A stretch of 64,000 nucleotides of DNA from positions 1 to 64,000 of the forward strand of contig NZ_JAGGKQ010000016.1 of NCBI RefSeq assembly GCF_017873815.1, in the 5' to 3' direction. Positions 25,211 through 33,597 of the stretch are shown piece after piece. The position numbers and the translations under genes were made by a program. Every line of letters starts with the position of its first letter. The stretch's first letter is position 1. The notes under the pieces are model-generated. The model did no database searches. It was not told where the DNA came from and worked only from the letters and a program-made list of their open reading frames with translations. This stretch comes from Halorubrum alkaliphilum. GTDB lineage: Archaea; Halobacteriota; Halobacteria; Halobacteriales; Haloferacaceae.

Positions 25211-26140
25211 ATGGGATTTGAAGAGATGGACGTCGACACGATCTGGAAGAACGGGGAGTTCCTCGACTGGGAGGACGCGACGACCCACGTTCTGACGCAC
25301 GCGCTCCACTACGGGAGCGGCGTGTTCGAGGGCGTCCGCTGTTACGACACCGAAAAGGGGCCGGCGGTCTTCCGCTGGGAGGAGCATCTCGACCGCCTGT
25401 TCGACTCCGCAAAGGTGTACGACATGGAGATCGAACACTCCCGCGAGGAGATCACCGAGGCGACGCTGGAGCTCCTTCGCCGACAGGATCTGGAGTCCTG
25501 TTACATCCGTCCGATCGCCTACTACGGCTACGACACGCTCGGCGTCTCGCCGAAGGACTGTCCGACCGACCTCGTGCTCGCCGCGTGGCCGTGGGGCGCG
25601 TACCTCGGCGATGAGGCGTTAGAGGAGGGCGTCGACGTGATGGTCTCCTCGTGGCGGAAACACGCCTCCTCGCAGGTCCCCACGAACGTGAAGACCACGG
25701 GCCTCTACGTCAACTCCATGCTCGCGGGCGAGGAGGCCCGCCGGAACGGCTACGTCGAGGCGATCGTGTTGAACAAGGAGGGGAACGTCGCCGAGGGGCC
25801 GGGCGAGAACATATTCATGGTGAACGACGGCGAGATCTACACGACCGGCCCGGCCCAGTCCATCCTCGAAGGGATCACGCGCGATACCCTCATTACGCTG
25901 GCCGAGGAGCGCGGGTACGAGGTCCACGACGAGGCCATGATCTCGCGCGGGCAGCTGTACACCGCCGACGAGCTGTTCTTCACCGGCTCCGCCGCGGAGG
26001 TGACGCCGATCCGCTCCGTCGACGACACGGAGATCGGCGCGGGAACCCGTGGTCCGGTGACCGAGGAGCTACAGGAAGCGTTCTTCGAGGTAGTCGAGCG
26101 ACGCACCGACGACCACGACGAGTGGTTCACGTACCTCTGA
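25211..26140 (+). CDS. ilvE: Branched-chain amino acid aminotransferase
   Basis: A 309-aa fold-type IV PLP aminotransferase that makes valine, leucine and isoleucine from their 2-oxo acids. It contains THALHYGSGVFEGVRCY (residues 29-45), the PLP lysine Lys 161 in TNVKTTGLYVNSMLA, VLNKEGNVAEGPGENIFMV and GITRDTLITLAEERGYEV. The ATG at 25211 is preferred because a TTTTAA box (25181-25186) is centred 27 nt upstream, giving a leaderless mRNA; a TTG two codons earlier is less likely. Confidence 0.94.
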   Translation: MGFEEMDVDTIWKNGEFLDWEDATTHVLTHALHYGSGVFEGVRCYDTEKGPAVFRWEEHLDRLFDSAKVYDMEIEHSREEITEATLELLRRQDLESCYIRPIAYYGYDTLGVSPKDCPTDLVLAAWPWGAYLGDEALEEGVDVMVSSWRKHASSQVPTNVKTTGLYVNSMLAGEEARRNGYVEAIVLNKEGNVAEGPGENIFMVNDGEIYTTGPAQSILEGITRDTLITLAEERGYEVHDEAMISRGQLYTADELFFTGSAAEVTPIRSVDDTEIGAGTRGPVTEELQEAFFEVVERRTDDHDEWFTYL

Positions 26141-26244
26141 GCACGGTCGTCGCCCAGTGACTCCGGGACGGGTTCGGAGTGGTCGAGAGGGTCCCAATCG
26201 TCCCAAACGGTCCGACGAGACGGTGGGAGAACGGTTGGAGACGC

Positions 26245-26982
26245 TTACGATCCGGACCGATCCGTGGTGCTACCGTCGGAGACGTGTGTCCCCGATCCCT
26301 CCGTCGAGGAGGCCCCCGGAGCTCCGCCCGGGCGATCGACACCGCCCGGGGACCCGGTCCCGTCCGCGTCACCCGCGGGCGGTCGCTCCTCCTCGACGGG
26401 GATCTGTTGGGCCGACTCGGCGAAGCCGGCAGAGAGGATGCGGGTCAGTCCCTCCTCGACGGTCTCGCCGGTGTCCTCGATCCGCTCCGGTTCGACCTCG
26501 ATGACGAAGCCGGTCGTGATGTTCGGCGCGGTCGGCATGAACAAGACGATCTTGCCGTCGCGGGTCTTCTTACCGGTCCGGAACGCGGTCATCCGTATCC
26601 CGGGCCACGTCTCGAGGTACACCGGGTTCTGGAGGTCGTCGGTCCCGGAGATGGCGGTCTCGACCGCGAGTTTCGACGCGTTGTACACCACGCGTAGCGC
26701 GGGGATCCGGTTTATCGTGTCGTCCATCTTCGCCTCCGCGAGCCGACCGATTGTCGTCCGCATGAGGTAGCCGACCGCGAGCACCAGCGTGGCGAGCACG
26801 GCGACCGCGATGACCAGCCGGGAGAACGGCTCCAGCGGCTCGGGAATCGCCGCCGGCAGCAGCGCGTCGATGAGAGGAACGGAAACGACGTAGCGGTAGA
26901 CCCATCTGATGACGAGAAGGAGAACGAGAAGCGGGGCGAGGACGATGAGCCCGCTGCCGAAGTCGCGTTTCCACGTGGACAT
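26245..26982 (-). CDS. DUF502 family membrane protein
   Basis: A 245-aa protein with two N-terminal membrane segments (about 10-27 and 52-75) and the DUF502 signature: NRIPALRVVYNASKLAVE, then LFMPTAPNITTGFVIEVE. The C-terminal 55 residues are Gly/Ser/Asp-rich low complexity. Plant COV1 and bacterial relatives belong to the same family; its molecular function is not known. It is convergent with ilvE. Confidence 0.87.
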   Translation of the reverse strand: MSTWKRDFGSGLIVLAPLLVLLLVIRWVYRYVVSVPLIDALLPAAIPEPLEPFSRLVIAVAVLATLVLAVGYLMRTTIGRLAEAKMDDTINRIPALRVVYNASKLAVETAISGTDDLQNPVYLETWPGIRMTAFRTGKKTRDGKIVLFMPTAPNITTGFVIEVEPERIEDTGETVEEGLTRILSAGFAESAQQIPVEEERPPAGDADGTGSPGGVDRPGGAPGASSTEGSGTHVSDGSTTDRSGS

Positions 26983-27051
26983 CTATCGCGTCGGTATGTG
27001 TCTCCCGTCCTTAAGAGGATGTCTACCTGTTCCTCGAACGAACGGTTCGAC

Positions 27052-27891
27052 TCACCGACCGACGATCGCCCGGAGCGCGAACAGGACGTTCTCCTTGCGC
27101 TCGCGGACGCGACGGTAGAAGTACGAGAGCCACTTGTTCCCGTAAGGCGCGTACTGTGTCACGTCGACGCCCTGCCGCGCGAGGTCACGCTGCGCGTCCT
27201 CGCGGACGCCCATCAGCATCTGGATCTCGTGGTCGGTGTCGTACTCCGAACCGAGCCGGTTCGCCAGCGAGATCATCTCCGGGTCGTGGCTCCCCACAGC
27301 GACGCCGCGGTCGCGGTGCTCGAACAGGTACTCGATGTCGGAGCGATACGCCTCGTTCACCCGGGACTTCTCCGTGTACGCGATCGATTTCGGCTCGTCG
27401 TACGCCCCCTTGACGACCCGGATCGCTCCCGGAACGTCGACGAGGCGTTCGAGGTCCTCCCGGGTACGTTTCAGGTTCGACTGGATACACTGGCCGACGC
27501 TCCACGGGTACTCGTTCGCGATCGACTCGAAGGCGTCGAGGGTGTCGTCGGTCGTCTCCGCGTCCTCCATGTCACACCAGACGAACGCGTCCCGCTCGTG
27601 GGCGCGGGCCACTATCTCCCGGTAGTGTTGCTCGAACAGCTCCGCCGAGACATCGAGCCCGATCTGTGAGGGTTTCACCGAGATCGACGCGTCGAGCTCG
27701 CTCCGTGCCACGTCGTCGAGGAGGTCGAGATACGCGTCCACGTCGGCTCGGGCGTCCGCCGGATCGTCGTAGTGCTCCCCGAGCAGGTTCAGGATGACGG
27801 CGATGTCGTCGTCGTTGTAGGCCCGCGCGTGATCGAGCGCCTCCGGGACCGTCTCGCCGGCGACGAACCGTCGCGCGATCGGGGGGATCAT
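27052..27891 (-). CDS. Proline dehydrogenase
   Basis: A 279-aa FAD enzyme of the PutA/ProDH barrel, oxidising proline to pyrroline-5-carboxylate. Family motifs are ASISVKPSQIGLDVS, FVWCDMEDAETTDDTL, GQCIQSNLKRTREDLERL, AIRVVKGAYDEP and the C-terminal YAPYGNKWLSYFYRRVRER, with the two flavin/substrate arginines. The start at MIPPIARRF is chosen as the conserved beginning; an in-frame start lies 16 codons upstream. It is a monofunctional enzyme, so the P5C dehydrogenase must be elsewhere. Confidence 0.9.
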   Translation of the reverse strand: MIPPIARRFVAGETVPEALDHARAYNDDDIAVILNLLGEHYDDPADARADVDAYLDLLDDVARSELDASISVKPSQIGLDVSAELFEQHYREIVARAHERDAFVWCDMEDAETTDDTLDAFESIANEYPWSVGQCIQSNLKRTREDLERLVDVPGAIRVVKGAYDEPKSIAYTEKSRVNEAYRSDIEYLFEHRDRGVAVGSHDPEMISLANRLGSEYDTDHEIQMLMGVREDAQRDLARQGVDVTQYAPYGNKWLSYFYRRVRERKENVLFALRAIVGR

Positions 27892-28024
27892 ACCGACGGA
27901 TCGCGACGACCGAACTTGAGCGTTGTCAAATCTTGCCACCCGCCGACCATGCGGGGGCCACCGATCCGTGGCGGTTCCGTCCGGATCCGGGGTTTATATC
28001 ACGCGGTCGGTCGTGTGCCCGGGC

Positions 28025-28567
28025 ATGGTCGGTTCGCTCGTCGCGACGGCGTTCTGGGCGATGTTACCAGCGTACGTGCCGAACAACGCCGCGGTGCTCG
28101 CCGGCGGCGGCCGTCCCATCGACGGCGGCCGCGAGTGGCGAGGGGCGCGCGTGCTCGGCGACGGGAAGACGTGGCGCGGCACCGCGGTCGGCACGGCCGT
28201 CGGCGTCGCGCTCGCGCTCGTTCTCAACGCGCTCGTCGACCCCGTAAGCGGCGCGGTCGGCATCGACCTCCCCGCCTTCGACCTCCTCGCCGCGGTCGCG
28301 CTCGCCTTCGGCGCGATGTGTGGCGACATCGGCGCGTCGTTCCTCAAACGGCGCTCGGGTCGCGAGCGAGGCGCGGCGTTCCCCGGGCTCGACCAGCTCG
28401 ATTTCGTCGGCGGCGCGCTCCTCGCCGTCTTCCTGCTCGCTCCCGCGTGGGCGACCGAGGTGTTCACGCTCCCCGTCCTCGCCGTCGTCGTCGTGATGAC
28501 GCCCGTCCTCCACGTGGTCACGAACGTCGCGGCGTACGTGCTCGGCGTCAAGAACGAGCCGTGGTGA
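28025..28567 (+). CDS. carS: CDP-archaeol synthase
   Basis: A 180-aa integral membrane enzyme that transfers CMP from CTP to unsaturated archaetidic acid, forming CDP-archaeol in archaeal phospholipid synthesis. Motifs are [31 protein letters not shown] (residues 45-56), [21 protein letters not shown] and [14 protein letters not shown]. About five membrane segments are visible. A TTTATAT box (27993-27999) is centred 27-29 nt before ATG 28025 (leaderless). Its stop lies 4 nt from the end of the convergent GGGP synthase gene, also a lipid enzyme. Confidence 0.94.
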   Translation: MVGSLVATAFWAMLPAYVPNNAAVLAGGGRPIDGGREWRGARVLGDGKTWRGTAVGTAVGVALALVLNALVDPVSGAVGIDLPAFDLLAAVALAFGAMCGDIGASFLKRRSGRERGAAFPGLDQLDFVGGALLAVFLLAPAWATEVFTLPVLAVVVVMTPVLHVVTNVAAYVLGVKNEPW

Positions 28568-28571
28568 GCCC

Positions 28572-29270
28572 TTACGCGTCCGTCGCGCCCTTCACCGTCT
28601 CCCGAACCGCGTCGACGCCTTCGTCGTGGAGGAGGTCTCCAACGACGATCACGTCGCTGTGGGCGGCCATCTCGTTTGCGGACTCGTAGTCGTGGATGCC
28701 GCCGCCGTAAAACAGGGTGGCGTCGTCGAGCGCGTCGTGGGCGGCCGCGACCTTCTCCGTGTCGCCGAAGGTGCCCGAGTACTCCACGTACACGATCTCC
28801 TGGCCGAACATGCGCTCGGCGACCTTCGCGTACGCCCCGACGTCGTCGGGGTCGAGATCACAGTTCGCGTTCGTCAACTCCGCGACCGCGGCGTCCGGGT
28901 TCAGTACGATGTACGCCTCGGTATGGGTGCGATCCCAGTCGAGGTCGTCGATGCGAACCCACTCCTTGTGTGCGCCGGTGATCCAGAACGGACCGCCCGC
29001 GTTGAACACGGTCGGGATCAGGTAGCCGTCGAGCGCCGGCGACTCGATGACGACGCCCGGGTTCGACGGCTCCTGATACAGCGGTACGTCGTATTCGGCG
29101 GCGGCGTCGACGACCCGAGTCATCTTCTCCGCGGTGACGTCGAGGGTCCCGCCGATCTCGATCGCGTCCGTCCCGGTCCGGCAGACGTCCTCGAAGGTGT
29201 CGTCCCCGAGCAGTTCCTTGTCGGGATCGACCTTCAGCACGTGGTCCCAGTCGTCCCACGGGTTACTCAT
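28572..29270 (-). CDS. Geranylgeranylglyceryl phosphate synthase
   Basis: A 232-aa TIM-barrel prenyltransferase joining geranylgeranyl diphosphate to sn-glycerol-1-phosphate, the first committed step of archaeal ether lipids. Motifs are [57 protein letters not shown] and [18 protein letters not shown]. The start at [10 protein letters not shown] is the conserved one. Placing it tail-to-tail with carS puts two steps of the same pathway within 1.3 kb. Confidence 0.94.
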   Translation of the reverse strand: MSNPWDDWDHVLKVDPDKELLGDDTFEDVCRTGTDAIEIGGTLDVTAEKMTRVVDAAAEYDVPLYQEPSNPGVVIESPALDGYLIPTVFNAGGPFWITGAHKEWVRIDDLDWDRTHTEAYIVLNPDAAVAELTNANCDLDPDDVGAYAKVAERMFGQEIVYVEYSGTFGDTEKVAAAHDALDDATLFYGGGIHDYESANEMAAHSDVIVVGDLLHDEGVDAVRETVKGATDA

Positions 29271-29373
29271 TGAGCGGGAGTCTTCCGGCAGGAACCAAAA
29301 AGGTGCGGAAGCGTGTCGGCGGCCGACGCTGTCGATGAGCCTCGTCGCCGAGCGCTTTCCTCGGTCCCTGCGG

Positions 29374-30453
29374 TCACAGTAGATCGTCGATCTCGTCGTT
29401 CTGGAACGCCTCCGCCGCATCGGGCTCCTCTTCCGGCTCGTCGCGGATCGCCTGTCGAGCGCGTTCGAGGAACGCCTCGATCCGGTCCGAACGCTCAACG
29501 CCCGTGAGCAACACCACGGCCGCGAGCCGGTCGGAGTCGAGCGGGAAGTCGCCGCCGCGGACCTGCATCGACCCCGTCTCCTCTTGGAGCCACTTACGGG
29601 CCTTCTCAGCACCCTTTCGGGAGATCCGTTCGGGGTCGCCCGCGATGACGACGAGGCCGGCGTCGGCCGTCGTCGCGCTCGGTAGCGACAGCCCGGTCAT
29701 CACCGCGCTCCGGACCGTGCTGGTCACCGTGTTCACGTTATCGCCGGCGTCCTCGCCCGCGGGCGCGGAGCCGTACCCGACGGCGGCCATCCCGCCGGCC
29801 CGCAGCGTGTTTATTACCTCGCTGGTGTCGACGACCGACTCCCCGACCCCCTGCGTGGCCTCGCCGGCCGCCAACAGGAGTCCGACTCGCCGCGCCATCG
29901 ACTCGTTGATCGCGGCGTAGCCGCCCTCGACGCTCTCGCCTGACGACCGCCACGCGTCGTTGTCGAGCAGGATCGTCGCGTCCGCCTCCCGGACGAGCGT
30001 CTTCAGCGACCGCCCGGCGTTCACCTGATACATCGCCCCCTCGTCCCGACCGGGAAGGACGCCGAGCGCGTAGACGGGTACGTCGTACACCCGGGAGAGT
30101 TCGCGGACGAGCACCGGCGCGCCGCCGGAACCGGTGCCGCCGCCGAGACCGGCGACGACGACGATGGCCTCGACGTCAGCCGTGACCCGCGGGGCCACCG
30201 CGTCCAACACCTCGATGGAGTCCTCGTCCATCACCTCCGCACCGAGTTCGTTGTCGCCGCCGACGCCGTGGCCGTTCACTCTGGACTGTCCGACGAGTAC
30301 CGTGTCGAGGGGGAGGGGCTCGAGATCGGCGGTCGCGGTGTTGACGGCGATGGCATCGCGGATCGCGCCGAATCCCATCTCCGCGTCGAACTCCGAGAGT
30401 GCGGTCGTGAGCTTGCCTCCCGCTTGTCCGACGCCGACGAGGACGGCTTTCAT
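29374..30453 (-). CDS. cetZ: Tubulin-like protein CetZ
   Basis: A 359-aa GTPase of the archaeal CetZ branch of the FtsZ/tubulin superfamily. The tubulin signature is [12 protein letters not shown] (residues 102-113), preceded by AVNTATADL, with the T7-region equivalent near [13 protein letters not shown]. The C-terminus ([20 protein letters not shown]) is an acidic tail ending in a short conserved peptide. The ATG at 30453 is used (an upstream in-frame start is less likely). CetZ proteins affect cell shape and motility in haloarchaea. It is divergent from the pilus-like gene block, which begins 75 nt away. Confidence 0.93.
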   Translation of the reverse strand: MKAVLVGVGQAGGKLTTALSEFDAEMGFGAIRDAIAVNTATADLEPLPLDTVLVGQSRVNGHGVGGDNELGAEVMDEDSIEVLDAVAPRVTADVEAIVVVAGLGGGTGSGGAPVLVRELSRVYDVPVYALGVLPGRDEGAMYQVNAGRSLKTLVREADATILLDNDAWRSSGESVEGGYAAINESMARRVGLLLAAGEATQGVGESVVDTSEVINTLRAGGMAAVGYGSAPAGEDAGDNVNTVTSTVRSAVMTGLSLPSATTADAGLVVIAGDPERISRKGAEKARKWLQEETGSMQVRGGDFPLDSDRLAAVVLLTGVERSDRIEAFLERARQAIRDEPEEEPDAAEAFQNDEIDDLL

Positions 30454-30496
30454 GTCTCCATCATAACGATCGGTCAACAATATCCTTTTCCCATCG

Positions 30497-30519
30497 GTTT
30501 AAATACGAAACCGCGGCCA
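30497..30519 (+). promoter_or_regulatory. Shared pilus-block promoter, copy 1
   Basis: A TATA box TTTAAATA (from 30498) is followed by CGAAACCGCGGCCA. The first T lies exactly 30 nt before ATG 30528. The same 23 bases recur at 35463-35485 and a near-copy at 31696-31718, both also 30 nt before a start codon. Confidence 0.8.
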
Positions 30520-30527
30520 TCCGCGGT

Positions 30528-31115
30528 ATGACATCCGAGCCCGACCCGACGGCCGAGGGAGCCGTCGAGACCGGATTCGAGGAGCGACTCGACGCAGTGG
30601 AACGTGCACTCACCGGGAGCGACATGGAAGTCACCGATGTCGACGGCGGGGCGGCCGCCGCCGCGGAACGCGAGACGCTCGCGAAGCGCCTCGATTCGGT
30701 GGAGGAGCGCATCGAGGAGCTGGAGGCCGCAACACAGGCGGTCAGAGGGTACGCCGGTGCGATCCGTTCGGTCAACCGAGAAGTGGAACGGCGAGCGGAT
30801 CTCGCGCTGGCCCGCGCGACCGACGCGCGCGACGCGGCCCGACCCCGAGACCAGCCCGGGACGGGACGAGACGAGATCGGGACGGGACCCCGCGACGTCG
30901 ACGCCGCCGACGAGTTACGTGCGACCGACCGAGGGACGAACGCTCCCGAGGTTCCGACCGATGCGGCGATCGAGGCGGCGATCCCGGGAGACGACCACGC
31001 GACGGGGCGGAACCACGGATCCGACGCGAGGAACCGGGGCAGCTGCGAGGACCACGGACCCGACGAGGAGAACTCGGACGAGGGTCCCCTCGAACGGCTT
31101 CGTGACGCGCTGTGA
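30528..31115 (+). CDS. Coiled-coil acidic protein (DUF7310-like)
   Basis: A 195-aa protein with no membrane segment. Residues 17-90 form a heptad-like coiled coil (FEERLDAVERALTG, KRLDSVEERIEELEAATQ). The rest is Arg/Asp/Gly-rich low complexity. It is the first gene of the pilus-like block, and its TGA overlaps the next GTG start by four bases. Probably a cytoplasmic partner of the secretion ATPase. I recall the family as haloarchaeal DUF7310; function unknown. Confidence 0.75.
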   Translation: MTSEPDPTAEGAVETGFEERLDAVERALTGSDMEVTDVDGGAAAAAERETLAKRLDSVEERIEELEAATQAVRGYAGAIRSVNREVERRADLALARATDARDAARPRDQPGTGRDEIGTGPRDVDAADELRATDRGTNAPEVPTDAAIEAAIPGDDHATGRNHGSDARNRGSCEDHGPDEENSDEGPLERLRDAL

Positions 31116-31675
31116 TCCGTGTCGTTCTGACGGTCCTCCTCGCGGTCGCGCTCGTGGCCGCCTCGCTCCCCGCTCTCGACGCCACACGAACCGAAACGAC
31201 CGCCGAGCGGATCGGGGCGGAGGCCGAGCGGATCGAGCGGGCGGCGGCCGACCTCGTCGCGGGGTCGGTCGCCGTCGACGAGCCGGCACTCGCCGCGCGC
31301 GGATCGCTCGTCGTGCGCGCACCGAGCGGGTTCGCCGCCGCGCCGATAGACGACCTAACCCTCGTGAACGTCGACCCCGATCGAGACGGGGAGGCGAGCG
31401 TCGACCGGAGCAACGGGGCCGTGATCGAGCGGGATGACGGGACCGTGGTCGGCGGAGGCGATGAGGGAGGCGTCACGTCCGCCGACGTGGCATTGGCGTA
31501 TCGTTTTCGCGGAGAGCCGGTCCGAGTGATCCCGATACCGAATCCGACCGATACGGTCGGTCTTAGCGTCTTTGAGGGGCCGATAACGCTCCGGAGCACC
31601 GGTGAGAGCCGGATCGAGTTCCGGTTCGTCACGGACGAAGAGAAGACGTCGGTCCTGATCTCCCGAACCGGTTGA
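31112..31675 (+). CDS. Single-anchor exported protein (DUF7311-like)
   Basis: A 187-aa protein with an N-terminal hydrophobic segment (IRVVLTVLLAVALVAASLPA, residues 2-21), then a predicted extended helix (TRTETTAERIGAEAERIERA) and a strand-rich soluble domain. The layout is that of a pilin or pseudopilin, though no canonical prepilin peptidase site precedes the hydrophobic run. The GTG start is fixed by the 4-nt GTGA overlap with the preceding gene. It lies between the coiled-coil gene and the PilB ATPase gene. Confidence 0.75.
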   Translation: MIRVVLTVLLAVALVAASLPALDATRTETTAERIGAEAERIERAAADLVAGSVAVDEPALAARGSLVVRAPSGFAAAPIDDLTLVNVDPDRDGEASVDRSNGAVIERDDGTVVGGGDEGGVTSADVALAYRFRGEPVRVIPIPNPTDTVGLSVFEGPITLRSTGESRIEFRFVTDEEKTSVLISRTG

Positions 31676-31695
31676 GCAGCCGAGACGAACGATAT

Positions 31696-31718
31696 TTTAT
31701 ATGCGATACCGCGGCCAC
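31696..31718 (+). promoter_or_regulatory. Shared pilus-block promoter, copy 2
   Basis: TTTATATGCGATACCGCGGC continuing CAC matches the sites at 30498 and 35464 at nearly every base; the first T is again 30 nt before the start codon (ATG 31726). It lies at the end of the preceding gene and just after it, so the ATPase gene can be transcribed independently. Confidence 0.7.
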
Positions 31719-31725
31719 GCCGCTC

Positions 31726-33597
31726 ATGAGCATCGACGTCCCGTCGTTCCTCCGGTCGGGGAGCGACGACGGCGACTGTAGCTGTGACACGTCGTTCGAC
31801 CGGCCAGCGGGAACCGGGGTCGACGACCGTACCGTCCTCACGGTCGACGCAGACGGCTGTCCCGGACGCGGCGACCTCGCCGCGAGCTCGGACTGTCGAG
31901 CGACCGTCATCGACGCGCTCACCGATCGTGACGCGGACGTGATCAGAACGGAACACGCCGGTCGTGAACGCGCGTACGCGGGACGGGCTGCCGCGTGTCT
32001 GCTCGCCGCGGGTCGGTTCCGCGAGCGGATCGAGTTCCACGAGGCGCGGCTCGCGAAACGAGTGGCGCGGGACCCCGTCGGTGCCGTACGCGAGGCAACG
32101 GGGCGCGCTGGCCCGGCGGGACGGATCGTCGCCGAGACGGGGTTGGCGGAGGCCGTCGGCGACGCCGGCGAGACGGCCGACGTCCTCCGAGCACACGCCG
32201 GGCCGACCGTCGCCACGACTCGGATCGCGGCCGACCCGCCGCCGGGGGCGACTCTGACCGATCGGTGGGAACTCGACACCGGTGCGACGGTGCGACGCTA
32301 CGAGGGAACCGGTGAGCTCGACACGTACCACCTGACGCCTCCGACGACGGAGCTCAACGCCGATGCGCTCGCGACGCTCGAAGCAGCCACTGAACGACTG
32401 CTCGCCGACCCGACGGGCGGCGATAGAGCGCCGGGACGCGCCGTTCGAGCCGTGGCGAGCGAGGACGACCCGGTGCCGCTCCTCACCGACACGCTCCGTC
32501 GACACACCCACGGGTACGGGGCGTTCGAACACGTGTTCGCCGACGGCAGAGTAAGCGACGCGACGGTGTCGGCTCCCGTCGCCGAAAACCCCCTCCGTGT
32601 CGTCCTCGACGGGGAACGGTGTCACACTAACGTCCGGCTTCCGCCCGAAGGGGCCGCGACGCTCGCGTCGCGACTCCGACGGACCAGCGGGCGGGCGTTC
32701 TCGCGAGCGGCACCGGTGCTCGACGCGACGATCGAGACGGAGTCAGGTCGCGTCCGGGTCGCGGCGACGACCGATCCGGCGAGTGACGGGCTCTCCTTTA
32801 CGTTCCGCCGCGGCGACCCGGACGCATGGACCCTCGCACGACTCGTGAACGTGGACACGCTCTCCGCGCCGGCCGCTGGACTGTTGTCTGTCGCCGTCGA
32901 GCGTGGCGTGACGGGGCTCGTCGCCGGTGGACGCGGTGCCGGAAAGACGACCACGCTCGGATCGCTTTTGTGGGAGCTGTCGCCGGAGACGCGGTCGGTC
33001 CTGATAGAGGACACGCCCGAGCTCCCGGCAACGGCGCTCGCGAACGCCGACCGTGACGTCCAGCGACTACGCGTCGGAGACGGTGCGGAACCGTCACCGA
33101 GCGAAGCGGTTCGGACCGCGCTCCGACTCGGCGGCGGCGCGCTCGTCGTCGGCGAGGTGCGTGGTGAGGAGGCGAAGGCGCTGTACGAAGCGATGCGGGT
33201 TGGGGCCGCCGGCGAGACCGTGCTCGGAACGATCCACGGAGAGGATCCGGAGTCGGTCCGGGAGCGCGTCGTCACCGACCTCGGCGTCTCGCAGTCGTCG
33301 TTCAGCGCGACGGATCTCCTCGTCGTGTTGAACGACCACCGAGTCGACACGATAGTCGAAGTGATCGAACACGACGACGAGCCGTCGTTCGAGCCGCTGT
33401 TCGAACGGTCGTCGGATGGTCTCGAACCGACGGGTCGAACCCGCCGGGGAGAGAGTCATCTCGTCGACTACCTCTCTGTACCCGGCGAGTCGTACGCGGA
33501 CGTTCGATCGGCCATCGAACGGCGGGCGGATTCGATCCGCGAGGCGGTGGCGTATGGTCGAACGGCTCCGGGACGGTACACCGAGGGACGCCGATGA
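31726..33597 (+). CDS. PilB/GspE-type secretion ATPase
   Basis: A 623-aa hexameric ATPase of the type II/IV secretion family that powers pilus assembly or secretion at the membrane. Walker A is GGRGAGKTTT (residues 401-410, Lys 407), the Asp box is LIEDTPELPATAL and Walker B is GGALVVGEVRGEEAKALYEAM, followed by the His box GTIHGEDPESVRERVV. The N-terminal 60 residues hold four cysteines (CSC, GCPG, DCRA) that could form a zinc site. ATG 31726 is chosen for the promoter 30 nt upstream. The 3' end overlaps the PilC gene by four bases. Confidence 0.92.
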   Translation: MSIDVPSFLRSGSDDGDCSCDTSFDRPAGTGVDDRTVLTVDADGCPGRGDLAASSDCRATVIDALTDRDADVIRTEHAGRERAYAGRAAACLLAAGRFRERIEFHEARLAKRVARDPVGAVREATGRAGPAGRIVAETGLAEAVGDAGETADVLRAHAGPTVATTRIAADPPPGATLTDRWELDTGATVRRYEGTGELDTYHLTPPTTELNADALATLEAATERLLADPTGGDRAPGRAVRAVASEDDPVPLLTDTLRRHTHGYGAFEHVFADGRVSDATVSAPVAENPLRVVLDGERCHTNVRLPPEGAATLASRLRRTSGRAFSRAAPVLDATIETESGRVRVAATTDPASDGLSFTFRRGDPDAWTLARLVNVDTLSAPAAGLLSVAVERGVTGLVAGGRGAGKTTTLGSLLWELSPETRSVLIEDTPELPATALANADRDVQRLRVGDGAEPSPSEAVRTALRLGGGALVVGEVRGEEAKALYEAMRVGAAGETVLGTIHGEDPESVRERVVTDLGVSQSSFSATDLLVVLNDHRVDTIVEVIEHDDEPSFEPLFERSSDGLEPTGRTRRGESHLVDYLSVPGESYADVRSAIERRADSIREAVAYGRTAPGRYTEGRR

